Assembly (NCBI GenBank): GCA_902593945.1
Contig: CACJKA010000007.1
Span: forward strand, 1-58,021
Direction of reading: 5' to 3'
Source: an uncultured Candidatus Poseidoniales archaeon
GTDB taxonomy: Archaea; Thermoplasmatota; Poseidoniia; Poseidoniales; Thalassarchaeaceae
DNA length: 58,021 bases
The position numbers were made by a program, and so were the translations under genes. This document shows positions 1-9,104 of this stretch, piece after piece; the first letter of the stretch is position 1; each line of letters begins with the position of its first letter. A model generated the notes under the pieces. That model did not search any database and had not been told where the DNA came from. It saw only the letters and a list, made by a program, of their open reading frames with translations.

Positions 1-87
1 GTTGCTGGTCGTAAAAGAGTTCTTCAGAATTTCACATACGAGATCGATGCAACTCGCTTCATAGAAATTTATAAGCGAATTCAGTAA
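1..87 (+). CDS. C-terminal end of a truncated CDS, possibly a glycosyltransferase
   Basis: Frame 1 is open from the first base to a TAA at 85-87 and encodes 28 residues beginning VAGRKRV and ending IYKRIQ. The pattern of a basic helix, then an aromatic/acidic turn, then a final helix with a Tyr-Lys-Arg end resembles the C-terminal helix of many GT4-type glycosyltransferases. That resemblance is weak evidence over so few residues. The start lies outside the window. The stop is about 50 bases before the permease gene on the same strand. Confidence 0.4.
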   Translation, partial: VAGRKRVLQNFTYEIDATRFIEIYKRIQ

Positions 88-139
88 TTATCGGGAAATC
101 CTTCATCAGTCAGAAGTGTTCGGAGGGTTGGGGACGCAC

Positions 140-1198
140 ATGACATCCACAAAGGCATTTAGAGGGATTCCAGTAAGTACAGTTTCGGATATTCTTGTGA
201 TTTTACTTATTTCTATATTAGCAATTATTCATCTTAAAGCAGTTATTCAACCTCTAGTAATAGCAACTTTACTCTTTCTATTAATCAGACCCCCTGCTAA
301 TTGGTTAGAGCAAAGATTTGGCCACCCTCTGTTAGCATATGGTGGATTATTAAGTATAGTGGGTCTCTTAATTTTCTTTGCTTCCCAGATTCTTTATTCT
401 AATTTGACTGAGTTTACAGAAGCCTCTACACAACAAAGAATTACAGACGCATTTGCAGATAAAATGTCGCGTCTTGAAAACCAAGAAATATTTGGCTACA
501 AAATTGATACTTCAGGGCTGACTGAGTTAGTTAGTATCGACGTAATCACAACATTTGCGACAGATTTCGTAGGTTCGATTGCAGGATTCACAGCTAGCGC
601 AGCCACTGTATTCATTTTCCTGTTATTTATTATTCTTGAAGCAGAGACTCTACCTAACAGAATAAAGGCTGCTTATCCAGAAGAAGTAACTCGTTTCAAG
701 AAAATCGCTTCTAATTCTGGTGAAGGAATTAATACCTATGTAATTACTAGAGCAACTGTCGCTTTTGGTCAAGCTGTGATTGCTGCAATAATCCTAAACT
801 ATCTTTCAATACCTGGGTGGTTCCTTTGGGCTTCAATAACCTTCTTTTTAGACTTTATACCTTACATAGGGGCATTAATTTCTATGATTCCTCCCGGAAT
901 ATTAGCCTTAATCTTGTTAGAGCCAACGACAGCCCTTATTATGATAGGTCTACTAATTGCTAATCAGCAGGCATGGGGCGCATTTGTCGAACCTCAATTG
1001 GCCGGTCAGAGACTTGATATGTCCCCAATTGTCCTATTGATTCTTGTTTCATTTTGGGGATGGGCTTGGGGCCTGATGGGTGCAGTACTTGGAGTTCCAC
1101 TTGCAGTAATTATGAAAATTGCTTTAGAGAGTGACCCTCGTACGAGACCTATTGCAATGTTACTTTCTCAAAACCCCACTCCGTATGAAGAGGAGTAA
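140..1198 (+). CDS. AI-2E family (PerM/UPF0118) membrane permease
   Basis: This 352-residue polytopic membrane protein has the family layout: two N-terminal hydrophobic segments, a soluble loop at about residues 90-145, then a membrane bundle. The conserved C-terminal stretch has Gly-rich and Pro-rich helices (for example PYIGALISMIPP and GAVLGVPLAVI). Bacterial members have been linked to autoinducer-2 export or ion exchange, but archaeal substrates are not known. A GTG at 116 would add eight residues. I prefer ATG 140 because a GGAGG at 122-126 precedes it and the extra residues are not hydrophobic or family-like. The gene ends one base before the convergent gene. Family call is firm; substrate is unknown. 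Confidence 0.85.
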   Translation: MTSTKAFRGIPVSTVSDILVILLISILAIIHLKAVIQPLVIATLLFLLIRPPANWLEQRFGHPLLAYGGLLSIVGLLIFFASQILYSNLTEFTEASTQQRITDAFADKMSRLENQEIFGYKIDTSGLTELVSIDVITTFATDFVGSIAGFTASAATVFIFLLFIILEAETLPNRIKAAYPEEVTRFKKIASNSGEGINTYVITRATVAFGQAVIAAIILNYLSIPGWFLWASITFFLDFIPYIGALISMIPPGILALILLEPTTALIMIGLLIANQQAWGAFVEPQLAGQRLDMSPIVLLILVSFWGWAWGLMGAVLGVPLAVIMKIALESDPRTRPIAMLLSQNPTPYEEE

Positions 1199-1804
1199 TT
1201 AATTCTCAATAATTAGTGCTAGAATCCCATCTCCACTAATTGTTATTGGATTACCTAATCCTTTGTTATGGAGCCCTTTAGTCGAAAAATCCAATTCTTC
1301 GTTGAATATTTCCCATTCAGCACCTTTGATAGATACATTTTGACATTTTGATAGAGCAAAGACCGAAAATAATCTATCCTTATCAATTTCAAACTTGAAG
1401 TCCCCAGATTCAGTAGTGATTCTATGAGTAATAGAGTTTTGATGATAGAGCCTAATAACTAAATCTTGAGATAACTCTGCTAGAGAACCCCATATTCCTA
1501 ATATATGCCCTGTATCTCCTCCATCAACTCCTAGGATATCAAATTCTGAAAACCCTCTTTTTGCTAATTCATTAATAGTCTTGGTTAAATCACTGAAATG
1601 TTGATTTTCTAATAGAGTCTTTTTAATTTGAGAATCATCATTATCGATAGAGTCTAAGTCGCCTAATATTTCATTTACATTTAACCCTAATGAATTAGCT
1701 TTAGCTCCTCCTCCGTCAACTCCGAATAACGGAGAAATTTCTCCTAAATTAGAAATGATTTCTTGACTCGGGATTTCACCATTACACCAAAGAAAAGCTC
1801 TCAT
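1199..1804 (-). CDS. Thiamine pyrophosphokinase-like protein
   Basis: The protein has about 201 residues. The N-terminal half carries an FGVDGGGAKAN stretch and a GDLDS motif, as in thiamine pyrophosphokinases that transfer pyrophosphate from ATP to thiamine. A second acidic/Gly motif (LGVDGGDTGH) lies at about residue 95, where the family has its TD-x-D-K-like site; here it is diverged, so activity on thiamine is uncertain. A TTG at 1813 overlaps the upstream stop and would add three residues. ATG 1804 has an ATAGGG just before it. The gene follows the COG2309-like gene on the same strand with almost no gap, so the two are probably translationally coupled. Confidence 0.65.
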   Translation of the reverse strand: MRAFLWCNGEIPSQEIISNLGEISPLFGVDGGGAKANSLGLNVNEILGDLDSIDNDDSQIKKTLLENQHFSDLTKTINELAKRGFSEFDILGVDGGDTGHILGIWGSLAELSQDLVIRLYHQNSITHRITTESGDFKFEIDKDRLFSVFALSKCQNVSIKGAEWEIFNEELDFSTKGLHNKGLGNPITISGDGILALIIEN

Positions 1805-1809
1805 CCCTA

Positions 1810-2844
1810 TCAATTCCTTCGAGCAATTATTTTTCCATCCTTTACTAGATCCACATCTTTTAATTCGATTGTCGGCTTTAATATAACACCTCTCATTTGT
1901 AAACCGATGTTATTTCTGCCACCATATGCTGAATTATCGCCCAGAATAAAATGTGCAGCACCGCGAACAACTTGATCTTCTAGTAAATTGCCGATTACTT
2001 TTGCCCTTGCATTCATCCCAAATCCGAACTCTGCAACTGTTTTTACAATTGCTGCTTTATTTTTGTTTAGAGATTTACTTATTTCATCAAAAGTTGAGTT
2101 TATTTCTTCAGTAAATTTACTTTCCGAAATATCAGTAACCACTCCATTTTCGATTTCCATAACAATTGGCTCATCAATTACTTCTCCTTCCCAAGAACCA
2201 TCAATAACTATTTTTCCGTTCATAGTTTCTTCTTTTGGAAATACGAATACTCTTCCTGATGGTAAATTCATTACTTGCCCCGGTCTGTTGCAAATTCCGT
2301 TATCATCGGTTCTCCATTTTGCTCCTATGCTAAACGTAATATCAGTACCTGCTGGAGAAGTTACTTTCACATCTCTCTTTCTTCTAAATAATGATGTCAA
2401 TCCAGATAATTCTTTCTGGAGAGCGTTGTAATCTGCAGTCATTCCACCAGTTGAAAACATTAGTTCACTAATCCCTGGCATAGAAATAATTCTCGTTCTA
2501 CCAGTTCTCGAAGCGTTTATTCTTGCTTTGGTATGCGTCATTGAACTTTTCGTAGCTAAAATAACAACATCTTGCTTCCTCATTAATTCAGCAACATAGT
2601 CTGGTGGTTCACTTCCTTTTTTATGAGATGTAGGCATCATCATCATCAGAGTTCTATCGGTTACCTCTGCTGAGGCTTCATACAAAGCTCTACCAATAAC
2701 AGAACTCTCCGGATCTGTGACTATTAGTGTAGTCTCAAATGACCTTATTTGTAGGCAAGTACGTATTATAGAACGGGCGGAAGTCAACATAGATTCAACA
2801 AATTCTTCCGAACTTTCTGTATCAATCTCTCGGTTCTCGCTCAT
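1810..2844 (-). CDS. COG2309 / M29-like aminopeptidase family protein
   Basis: This 344-residue soluble protein resembles the aminopeptidase T-like (COG2309) family seen widely in archaea. An N-terminal Rossmann-like half (residues 1-150) carries the conserved regions DPESSVIGRALYEA and VVILATKSSMTHTKA. A C-terminal half has a Gly-rich GDNSAYGG segment and several acidic residues (DGSWEGE, AEFGFGMN) where metal ligands sit in M29 enzymes. The family mixes metallopeptidases with ring-cleaving dioxygenase relatives, so the substrate cannot be assigned. The stop overlaps the possible TTG start of the next gene, which suggests an operon. It is divergent from the regulator starting at 2949. Confidence 0.65.
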   Translation of the reverse strand: MSENREIDTESSEEFVESMLTSARSIIRTCLQIRSFETTLIVTDPESSVIGRALYEASAEVTDRTLMMMMPTSHKKGSEPPDYVAELMRKQDVVILATKSSMTHTKARINASRTGRTRIISMPGISELMFSTGGMTADYNALQKELSGLTSLFRRKRDVKVTSPAGTDITFSIGAKWRTDDNGICNRPGQVMNLPSGRVFVFPKEETMNGKIVIDGSWEGEVIDEPIVMEIENGVVTDISESKFTEEINSTFDEISKSLNKNKAAIVKTVAEFGFGMNARAKVIGNLLEDQVVRGAAHFILGDNSAYGGRNNIGLQMRGVILKPTIELKDVDLVKDGKIIARRN

Positions 2845-2916
2845 CAGTTTTCGTCTTCACACAAGAGGCTCACTTCTTCAACACGACGATTGAGAGTGTC
2901 AAAACAATTAACCAAG

Positions 2917-2926
2917 TTTATGATAT
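2917..2926 (+). promoter_or_regulatory. Candidate TATA box for the regulator gene
   Basis: The A+T stretch TTTATGATAT is centred about 28 bases before ATG 2949. That is the distance expected if transcription starts at the start codon (leaderless mRNA), which is common in archaea. No Shine-Dalgarno sequence precedes the ATG. Assigned from spacing and composition only. Confidence 0.4.
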
Positions 2927-2948
2927 GTAATGCCTATCTCCGATATAT

Positions 2949-3779
2949 ATGAGAGGCATACTATTTGTACGTCTTCTGTTTTTTTCTAGTATTGCTTGTA
3001 TTATATTGGGCAGTATAATGTATTATCAAACAATCACAGACAATTCTCCTTCTTTTAACGAAGAAAATGATCTTTTACCTAGTTTCCATGAAGCTTCGAA
3101 TCAAGAAAATGATGCAGTTGTAGAGAATGAAAAAGACGATACAGATGAATCCTCCAGTCTTGTAGATGACAAATATTTGAATTTTATAATTATTGGTTCT
3201 GGAGGTATTTCTTCTATCTTAGTTGGAACTCTTCTCTCTGAAATTTTTAAAGTCACAGTTTTAATTTCTTTAGTTTCACCTCTAATTTCTAGAAGTAAAA
3301 AAAGTACTGATTTATTGACTCGAGGGAGAATTCTAGGATTCGTAGAATCAAATGCAGGAATTCATTTTTCTGCATTGAGAGACTTTCTTGGATTAGCTAA
3401 TGGAGTAACTGCTTATCATTTACAAGTTTTAGAGAATAAAGGAACAATAATTTCTTGGAAAGATGGTAAACTACGTAGGTATGCGGCATCTCACATTTCT
3501 ATTACTGAACTGGATAGTGTTAGAAATCCTATAATGGGGACTAGGTTAGTTATTCTGGAGGTTTTATCTAACTCTGGAAATGTAGGCCTCTCTAATTCGG
3601 AAATTAGTAAAAAACTTTCAATTTCTCGACAGTTAATGAGTTACCATATATTAGAATTAAAAAAGTATGAATATATTCATCATGAGGAGTCATCAAAGAG
3701 ACCTAAATGGAAATTAACAGAATTAGGAAATAAAATTCTAAAAACCTCCTATTCTTTAGAAATTACTGACAATTTTTAA
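2949..3779 (+). CDS. Membrane-tethered double winged-helix transcriptional regulator
   Basis: The 276-residue protein starts with a hydrophobic segment (residues 1-25) and an acidic, Asn/Asp-rich loop at 30-75 that is probably outside. A second hydrophobic stretch follows at about 76-115, then Arg/Lys residues. The cytoplasmic part holds two winged helix-turn-helix domains: about 124-180 (recognition helix near NGVTAYHLQVLENKG) and about 198-268 (near SRQLMSYHILELKKYEYI). This layout is that of archaeal one-component regulators in which an outside segment may sense a signal. The target is unknown. The next plus-strand genes, a small ORF and a beta-propeller lipoprotein, are candidate targets by position only. 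Confidence 0.75.
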   Translation: MRGILFVRLLFFSSIACIILGSIMYYQTITDNSPSFNEENDLLPSFHEASNQENDAVVENEKDDTDESSSLVDDKYLNFIIIGSGGISSILVGTLLSEIFKVTVLISLVSPLISRSKKSTDLLTRGRILGFVESNAGIHFSALRDFLGLANGVTAYHLQVLENKGTIISWKDGKLRRYAASHISITELDSVRNPIMGTRLVILEVLSNSGNVGLSNSEISKKLSISRQLMSYHILELKKYEYIHHEESSKRPKWKLTELGNKILKTSYSLEITDNF

Positions 3780-3826
3780 TTCATAGTTCATTTTTCTACC
3801 TGATGCACGAATGACTCAATTAAAGA

Positions 3827-3858
3827 TTTATATTAAGTATTAATCACTTGATTAAGTG
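3827..3858 (+). promoter_or_regulatory. TATA box and palindrome before the small ORF
   Basis: TTTATATTAAG at 3827-3837 is a good TATA-like element. Just downstream, 3840-3855 reads TTAATC-ACTT-GATTAA, a perfect 6+6 inverted repeat, and overlapping it CACTT-GATT-AAGTG is a second one. The palindrome runs up to the GTG at 3856, where a regulator would block the transcription start. The sequence is directly visible; a regulatory role is inference. Confidence 0.4.
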
Positions 3859-4038
3859 CCGATGGATCAGGAATTGAACATACAACTTGCTGCGCTAATT
3901 TTTTTAGCCGGCACTCAAAGCCTCGGCTCTTCAGAAGATGATGTAGCCGTTGAAACATCGACTGTGATGAATGATGAAGGATCAGAAGAAGCTGATCCCG
4001 TGACGATTAGTATGATTCCTAATTCGAATATTTTGTAA
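3856..4038 (+). CDS. Small hypothetical protein, 58-60 residues
   Basis: No family is recognised. The product would have a short hydrophobic stretch (AALIFLAG) followed by an acidic, Ser/Glu-rich tail. Starts could be GTG 3856 or ATG 3862. A TATA-like box about 27 bases upstream puts the transcription start close to either codon, which would fit a leaderless mRNA. It lies between the regulator and the beta-propeller gene on the same strand. The well-placed promoter is the main reason to believe it is real; conservation is untested. Confidence 0.4.
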   Translation: MPMDQELNIQLAALIFLAGTQSLGSSEDDVAVETSTVMNDEGSEEADPVTISMIPNSNIL

Positions 4039-4085
4039 AGTCATTATACCAACTTATTCATAATGTAAAGTCGGGTGGAATATCT

Positions 4086-6395
4086 ATGAATACGAAACCA
4101 GTAACCAGTATAATTGTATTATTTACCTTAATTTCTTCTGGATGCTTGGGCATTATTGATGATATTAATGATGATATTGACAAAAAAATAACTTTAATTG
4201 ATGGCGAATATCCTCAATTAAACCTCTCTGAACGTATTTATGGCTCTCCAGAGTTAGTTAATTATGATGAATGTGATAATTTATTAGCGGATTTAAGGAA
4301 ATCTGTGCATGATGAGATGATGGTTCAATTAGATCAGCAATCATACTATCATTGGTCCTCTAGTCCAAGAGGTGGTGTATGGTTTGATGATGTAATGCTT
4401 GCAGAAGACAGTGGAATTGCCGTACCATCTGTTGACACATCAACGTCATCAGATAATCGAGAAGGTGAATTTTCTGGTACCAATAATCAAGAATCAGGAG
4501 TTGATGAAGCTGATTTCATAAAAACAGATGGATATTACGTATACATGTTAAATGGCAATAAATTCTTGATTATGGGTGTGCCAGAATTCGGCGAAATAAA
4601 TTTAGTATCTAATTTGTCGATGCTGGGTACTCCGATGCAGATGATGCTTGAAGGTGATCGTGTGGTTATTACATCCAGTATTAACTACTGGAACCTTGAA
4701 TCAAATCATCCATTACTTGAATTAATGGGACATGAAGAAAGTTATTCATATTATGACTCTGATAGTATGTTGCGAACTCATACTTACACAAGATATGAAA
4801 GTCTCGTAATGTATTCTGTTGTCGACATAAGTGATAAAAATAATCCCGTTATAGAGGAAGAATTGCTTATTGAGGGGAATTATCACACAGCTAGATTGGT
4901 AGATGGCACAGTTCGTTCTGTAACGCATCTTTACACATATTTTCAAGGAATTAATACATGGGTTAATCTTCCTGAATATTATTATGAAATAGAAGATACT
5001 CAAGATAGAATGGACTTATGGAACCGATCATTAATGGATACCATTATTTCTAATCAAGAAGAGATTAATTCGTTAACATTGGAAGATTTTGTTCCTCAAA
5101 TGTATGTCTTGGATTCTGATGGCACTTATTCTACAATTCCAACATACTCTGATGATTGTAGCGAGTTTTCTGCTAGCCAGAATTCATCAGTGCGTGGATT
5201 AACAACAATAATGACTATGAAATTATTAGGCGAAGAAACAGAGTTTGAGATAGATCATATTACATCTCGTTGGGCTCATGTCTATTCTTCGGGAAATACT
5301 CTATTATTAGCTGAGCCAGTTGCAGATTGGTGGTGGTTTTGGAGAAATAATGATTTTGAAGACGCTACAAACATCCATGCATTTGATATTTCAGATAGTA
5401 ATTCTACATCTTATTTGGGATCAGGAAGGGTTTCTGGAACTGTCCAAGACCAATTCTCGATGAGTGAGTTTCAAGGTTCAATAAGAATCGCTTCAACTTC
5501 TGACGCCTGGGGAAGATGGTGGTTAGATGGTGAAGTGGATGAGAATGGAGAACCTATTTTCACTGGTCCTTCCAACCAAGTTACAATTCTTCATCATGAA
5601 GGAGACGACTGTTTAATTTCACCTTGTAATTCTTTAATTCAGGTTGGAATAGTAGAGAATATTGCTCCTAATGAAACAATTTGGAGTGCTAGATTTATTG
5701 GAGACAGAGGATATCTTGTAACATTTGAGAACATCGATCCACTATGGGTTATTGATTTATCAAACCCATTTGAACCTATTATTCTTGGAGAGTTAGAAGT
5801 TCCAGGAGTATCTACTTACATTCATCCAGTAAACGAAAACACATTGTTGACTATTGGTATTGGGCCAGGCGAAGATGGTTTAGGCCTAGATTGGTCTACT
5901 ACACAGATTTCTCTTTTCGATGTAAGTGATCCAACCAATCCTAATCTGGCTGATTCGATGCCAATATCTCCTGCCTACACTGATGAAAATTGCGCTGATA
6001 TTCGTAATTGTGGCTGGTCATGGTCATGGTCTGAAGCCACATATGAACACAAAGCATTCACATATTGGGCCCCCGAAGATTTGCTTGCGATTCCACTTTC
6101 TACGTATCGATATATTCACAATGATGATTCACCATATTCTAATTATGAATATATATCGTTGCTCAAATTAATCAATGTCGATATTGAGAACTTGAGTCTT
6201 TCCAGTCACGGAGAAGTTGATCATTCAGAATTCTATAATGGTGAGGATGATTGGTGGTATTATAGTTCGACTAGCATTCGTCGTTCAATATTTATGGGAG
6301 ATTATATCTATGCATTCTCTTCTCTTGGAGTTACAGTTCATAATGCCTCTGAGATGTCTCTGACTGATGAATTACTCATACCAGGTCGAGATTAG
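4086..6395 (+). CDS. Secreted lipoprotein with C-terminal beta-propeller (Beta_propel family)
   Basis: The 769-residue protein has a signal peptide ending in a lipobox (SSGCLG, Cys20), so it should be lipid-anchored outside the membrane. The body matches the 'secreted protein containing beta-propeller' family of archaea and some bacteria. It has an N-terminal region with a conserved NNQESGVDEADFIKTDGYYVY stretch (about 133-155), then blades with repeated 'Y.LD..DI.N...' and 'V.DLS.P..P..LGE' patterns. The start has a GGTGG Shine-Dalgarno at about 4074-4078. A direct repeat, TGTAAAGTC, occurs at 4034-4042 and 4064-4072 just upstream. The role of the family is unknown. It ends two bases before the convergent dihydroorotase gene. 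Confidence 0.8.
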   Translation: MNTKPVTSIIVLFTLISSGCLGIIDDINDDIDKKITLIDGEYPQLNLSERIYGSPELVNYDECDNLLADLRKSVHDEMMVQLDQQSYYHWSSSPRGGVWFDDVMLAEDSGIAVPSVDTSTSSDNREGEFSGTNNQESGVDEADFIKTDGYYVYMLNGNKFLIMGVPEFGEINLVSNLSMLGTPMQMMLEGDRVVITSSINYWNLESNHPLLELMGHEESYSYYDSDSMLRTHTYTRYESLVMYSVVDISDKNNPVIEEELLIEGNYHTARLVDGTVRSVTHLYTYFQGINTWVNLPEYYYEIEDTQDRMDLWNRSLMDTIISNQEEINSLTLEDFVPQMYVLDSDGTYSTIPTYSDDCSEFSASQNSSVRGLTTIMTMKLLGEETEFEIDHITSRWAHVYSSGNTLLLAEPVADWWWFWRNNDFEDATNIHAFDISDSNSTSYLGSGRVSGTVQDQFSMSEFQGSIRIASTSDAWGRWWLDGEVDENGEPIFTGPSNQVTILHHEGDDCLISPCNSLIQVGIVENIAPNETIWSARFIGDRGYLVTFENIDPLWVIDLSNPFEPIILGELEVPGVSTYIHPVNENTLLTIGIGPGEDGLGLDWSTTQISLFDVSDPTNPNLADSMPISPAYTDENCADIRNCGWSWSWSEATYEHKAFTYWAPEDLLAIPLSTYRYIHNDDSPYSNYEYISLLKLINVDIENLSLSSHGEVDHSEFYNGEDDWWYYSSTSIRRSIFMGDYIYAFSSLGVTVHNASEMSLTDELLIPGRD

Positions 6396-6397
6396 AA

Positions 6398-7750
6398 TCA
6401 TTTAAATTTCAAAACTCTACCAGTACTTCCTGGAAGTGCTACAGGACTGCCTCTGAGGTTCCCTCCTAACTCACGTTTGTGGACGATATTACCATCGACA
6501 ATTGTGTACATGGGCCATCCTGTTAGTTCCATACCTGCATATGGAGTCCAACCGACTCTTGTCCATGTATCGGAATCTTGAATTGTTCTATGATTTTCCA
6601 AGTCAACTAAGGTTAAGTCACCATCAAATCCTTCGATTAGGGACCCTTTGTTTTGTATTCCATAGACTTTTGCTGGTCCAGCACACATCCATTTTACAAC
6701 ATCAGAAACAGAACACCTTCCTTCTTTAGCGTGTGTAAGCATTAGAGGAAGTGATGTTTCTACACCTGGCATTCCAGCCGGAGCATTTGGGAATCCTGCT
6801 GATTTTGCTTCTAGAGTATGCGGAGCATGATCGGTAACGATACAGTCGATTGTCCCATCTTTTAGTCTACTCCACAGTTTATCTTTATCTTCCGTGTATC
6901 GAATTGGAGGATTCATCAAGGCTCGAACCCCCAGCCTTTCAACATCATTTTGATCAAAAGTAAGGTGTTGTGTACAAACCTCTGTTGTGATCAAATTTCC
7001 TTTATTTGATGCCAACCAATCTGCTTCTTTTCCACTTGTTAAATGAACAATATGTAATCGATGATCATGGTCCTTTGCTAAAGCAGCAGCTCTTTTTGTT
7101 GCTATCAGAGCGCATTCAATATCTCTACATTCAGCATGTGCAGCAATATCTGTCCGATGTTTGAATTTAGAAATTCTTTTTTGTAATCTTTCTTCATCTT
7201 CTGCATGTGTAGCAATAATCCCTCCTGTATTTGCAAAAATATTTTCTAAATGCTTTTGTTCATGAACTAGTAAATCTCCTGTACTACTTCCCATGAATAT
7301 TTTAATTCCACAAATCCCATCCATTCCTTGAACACTTTGTAAGTCAGAAACATTGTTTGTTGTAGCTCCGACAAAGAACCCATGATGAGTAACCGCCTTT
7401 TTTGCTGCAGAAGCTATTTTTGCTTCGAGAGCCAAACGATTTGTAGCATTAGGGGATGTATTTGGCATATCTAAAAATGAGGTAATTCCTCCTGCAGCGG
7501 CAGCTCTACTTCCACTTTCTAGATCTTCCTTTTCAGGATTACCTGGGTCTCTGAAGTGTACATGTGGGTCAATTGCACCAGGTAATAAGTACAATCCAGT
7601 AGCATCTATCACTAATTCTCCTATTTCCGGATTTAGACCTCCCAAAGGCGCTATAGTTTTGATTAAACCGTTACTAACACGAAGGTCACCTTCAACAATC
7701 CTGTTGGGAAGGACCATCATCGCATTTTGTATTAGCAATCTGCCGTTCAT
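6398..7750 (-). CDS. pyrC: Dihydroorotase (class I amidohydrolase)
   Basis: Dihydroorotase closes carbamoyl-aspartate to dihydroorotate in pyrimidine synthesis. The protein has the binuclear metal site of cyclic amidohydrolases: HVHFRDPG near residue 60, a probable carbamylated Lys in GIKIFMGS, His residues in ATHAEDE and HIVHLTS, and a catalytic Asp in DHAPH. At about 450 residues it is normal for class I enzymes. The same motifs occur in allantoinases, so that alternative is not fully excluded. ATG 7762 is possible, but GGAGAG sits six bases before ATG 7750, so I chose the latter. No other pyrimidine gene is adjacent. Confidence 0.87.
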   Translation of the reverse strand: MNGRLLIQNAMMVLPNRIVEGDLRVSNGLIKTIAPLGGLNPEIGELVIDATGLYLLPGAIDPHVHFRDPGNPEKEDLESGSRAAAAGGITSFLDMPNTSPNATNRLALEAKIASAAKKAVTHHGFFVGATTNNVSDLQSVQGMDGICGIKIFMGSSTGDLLVHEQKHLENIFANTGGIIATHAEDEERLQKRISKFKHRTDIAAHAECRDIECALIATKRAAALAKDHDHRLHIVHLTSGKEADWLASNKGNLITTEVCTQHLTFDQNDVERLGVRALMNPPIRYTEDKDKLWSRLKDGTIDCIVTDHAPHTLEAKSAGFPNAPAGMPGVETSLPLMLTHAKEGRCSVSDVVKWMCAGPAKVYGIQNKGSLIEGFDGDLTLVDLENHRTIQDSDTWTRVGWTPYAGMELTGWPMYTIVDGNIVHKRELGGNLRGSPVALPGSTGRVLKFK

Positions 7751-7859
7751 AGTACTCTCCATATTCTCGGGTTAGCCGGCACCACATGACTGTTATCATA
7801 CGTAAATGTGCAAAAATCTTTCCAGACGTCTTCAAATAAGTAAGGCCTCAGGGCAGGCT

Positions 7860-7934
7860 ATCGAGTTGGAGTAGTCAGGTTATCTCGTCGGGCTCATAAC
7901 CCGGAGACCGGTGGTTCAAATCCACCACTCGATA
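7860..7934 (+). tRNA. Initiator tRNA-Met (CAT)
   Basis: The cloverleaf folds by eye. Acceptor stem 7860-7866 pairs with 7927-7933 (seven pairs, the first A-U), with discriminator A at 7934 and an encoded CCA at 7935-7937. The T-stem is GGTGG/CCACC around TTCAAAT. The anticodon loop 7893-7899 is CTCATAA with CAT at 7895-7897. Three G-C pairs flank the loop (GGG/CCC) and the first pair is A1-U72. Both are hallmarks of archaeal and eukaryotic initiator tRNAs, so I call this the initiator rather than an elongator Met or Ile2 tRNA. No intron is seen. Confidence 0.93.
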
Positions 7935-7952
7935 CCAAAATTAAAAATAAAG

Positions 7953-8005
7953 TAAAAGTGAAAAAAAAGGCAACTGATAGGCTATTATAGTTTTTTTCAC
8001 TTTTA
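7953..8005. repeat. 15-bp perfect inverted repeat between tRNA-Met and radA
   Basis: TAAAAGTGAAAAAAA at 7953-7967 is exactly complementary to 7991-8005, with a 23-base loop that itself contains CTATTATAG. The right arm gives a T-run on the plus strand about 55 bases after the tRNA, which could end the tRNA transcript. The A-run on the left arm gives the same property on the minus strand. A terminator or processing hairpin is an inference. Confidence 0.6.
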
Positions 8006-8076
8006 TTATATACAAGGGGTCTTTCATTTATTCATATACTGTCTTACGTTCCCAAGTTATGTAAATAGGTGATAAG

Positions 8077-9078
8077 ATGGTGAAGAAAACGGCTAGTGAA
8101 AATGTAGATGAAAACGAAATCACAATAGATATAGATGAACCAGAGATGACTATAGAAGATCTTCCAGGAGTCGGCCCTGCTACAGCAGAAAAACTCAGAG
8201 AAGCAGGCTTTGAAGAATTATTAGCAATTGCAGTCATGAGCCCTATGGAATTAGCTGAACAGGCAGAACTAGGTGAAGCCGTATCTTCAAAAATAATTCA
8301 AGCAGCTAAGAAATTAGCAAATATAGGGGGCTTCATTAGCGGAAACGCATTATTAGAACGTCGTAAAACAGTCCAAAAATTAACCTCTGGTACTTCTGCG
8401 ATGGATGAATTACTGGGTGGTGGTTTCGAAACACAGTCAATTTGCGAGGTATTTGGTGAGTTTGGAAGCGGCAAGACACAAATTGGGCACCAATTAGCAG
8501 TAAATACGATACTCCCTACATCTCAAGGAGGATTAAATGGCGAAGTGTTTTACATTGATACTGAAGATACTTTCAGGCCTGAAAGAATAGCACAAATGGC
8601 TGAAGCAGTAGGTATGGATCCGCAAGATGCTTTAGATCGAATTCATGTAGCTCGTGCATACAACTCTGCTCATCAGATGTTACTAGTTGATGAGATTAAA
8701 AGAATGGCAAAATCAATTGATGTAAAATTAGTAATTGTAGATTCACTAACTAGTCATTTCCGTGCAGAATTCGTAGGCAGGGGGATGTTAGCTTCTAGGC
8801 AACAGAAATTAAATAAACATCTCAAAGAATTAAAACAATTATCTGATGTTCAAAATGCTCTAATACTTGTGACAAATCAAGTAATGTCAAATCCTGCAGC
8901 ATTATGGGGTGATCCCACTAAAGCAATTGGGGGCCATATTGTAGGTCATGCAAGCACATTCCGTCTCTATCTGAGAAAATCAAAGGGAGGTAGACGTATT
9001 GCGCGTCTCATTGACAGCCCTAATCTTCCAGAAGGAGAAGCGGTCTTTACCGTGACAGCCGAAGGTCTGAAAGATTGA
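8077..9078 (+). CDS. radA: DNA repair and recombination protein RadA
   Basis: RadA is the archaeal RecA/Rad51 recombinase that forms filaments on single-stranded DNA and drives strand exchange. The 333-residue protein has an acidic N-terminus, a helix-hairpin-helix domain (about 25-85, [16 protein letters not shown]), and the ATPase core. Walker A is GEFGSGKTQ near residue 127 and Walker B is KLVIVDSLT near 220. The L2 region is VTNQVMSNP and the C-terminal stretch [10 protein letters not shown] is typical. Length is normal. The ATG has an AGGTGAT Shine-Dalgarno just upstream. It is a single-gene unit facing the M3 peptidase gene. Confidence 0.95.
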   Translation: MVKKTASENVDENEITIDIDEPEMTIEDLPGVGPATAEKLREAGFEELLAIAVMSPMELAEQAELGEAVSSKIIQAAKKLANIGGFISGNALLERRKTVQKLTSGTSAMDELLGGGFETQSICEVFGEFGSGKTQIGHQLAVNTILPTSQGGLNGEVFYIDTEDTFRPERIAQMAEAVGMDPQDALDRIHVARAYNSAHQMLLVDEIKRMAKSIDVKLVIVDSLTSHFRAEFVGRGMLASRQQKLNKHLKELKQLSDVQNALILVTNQVMSNPAALWGDPTKAIGGHIVGHASTFRLYLRKSKGGRRIARLIDSPNLPEGEAVFTVTAEGLKD

Positions 9079-9104
9079 TTTTAGACCTCGGCTTGTCCGA
9101 CTAT

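Noticed and set aside
7860-7934. Elongator tRNA-Met or tRNA-Ile2 with a CAT anticodon
   Set aside because: Three G-C pairs next to the anticodon loop and the A1-U72 pair are initiator features.
8028-8237. Minus-strand Ser-rich frame opposite the radA start
   Set aside because: Composition reflects the reverse complement of the acidic RadA N-terminus; not a plausible protein.
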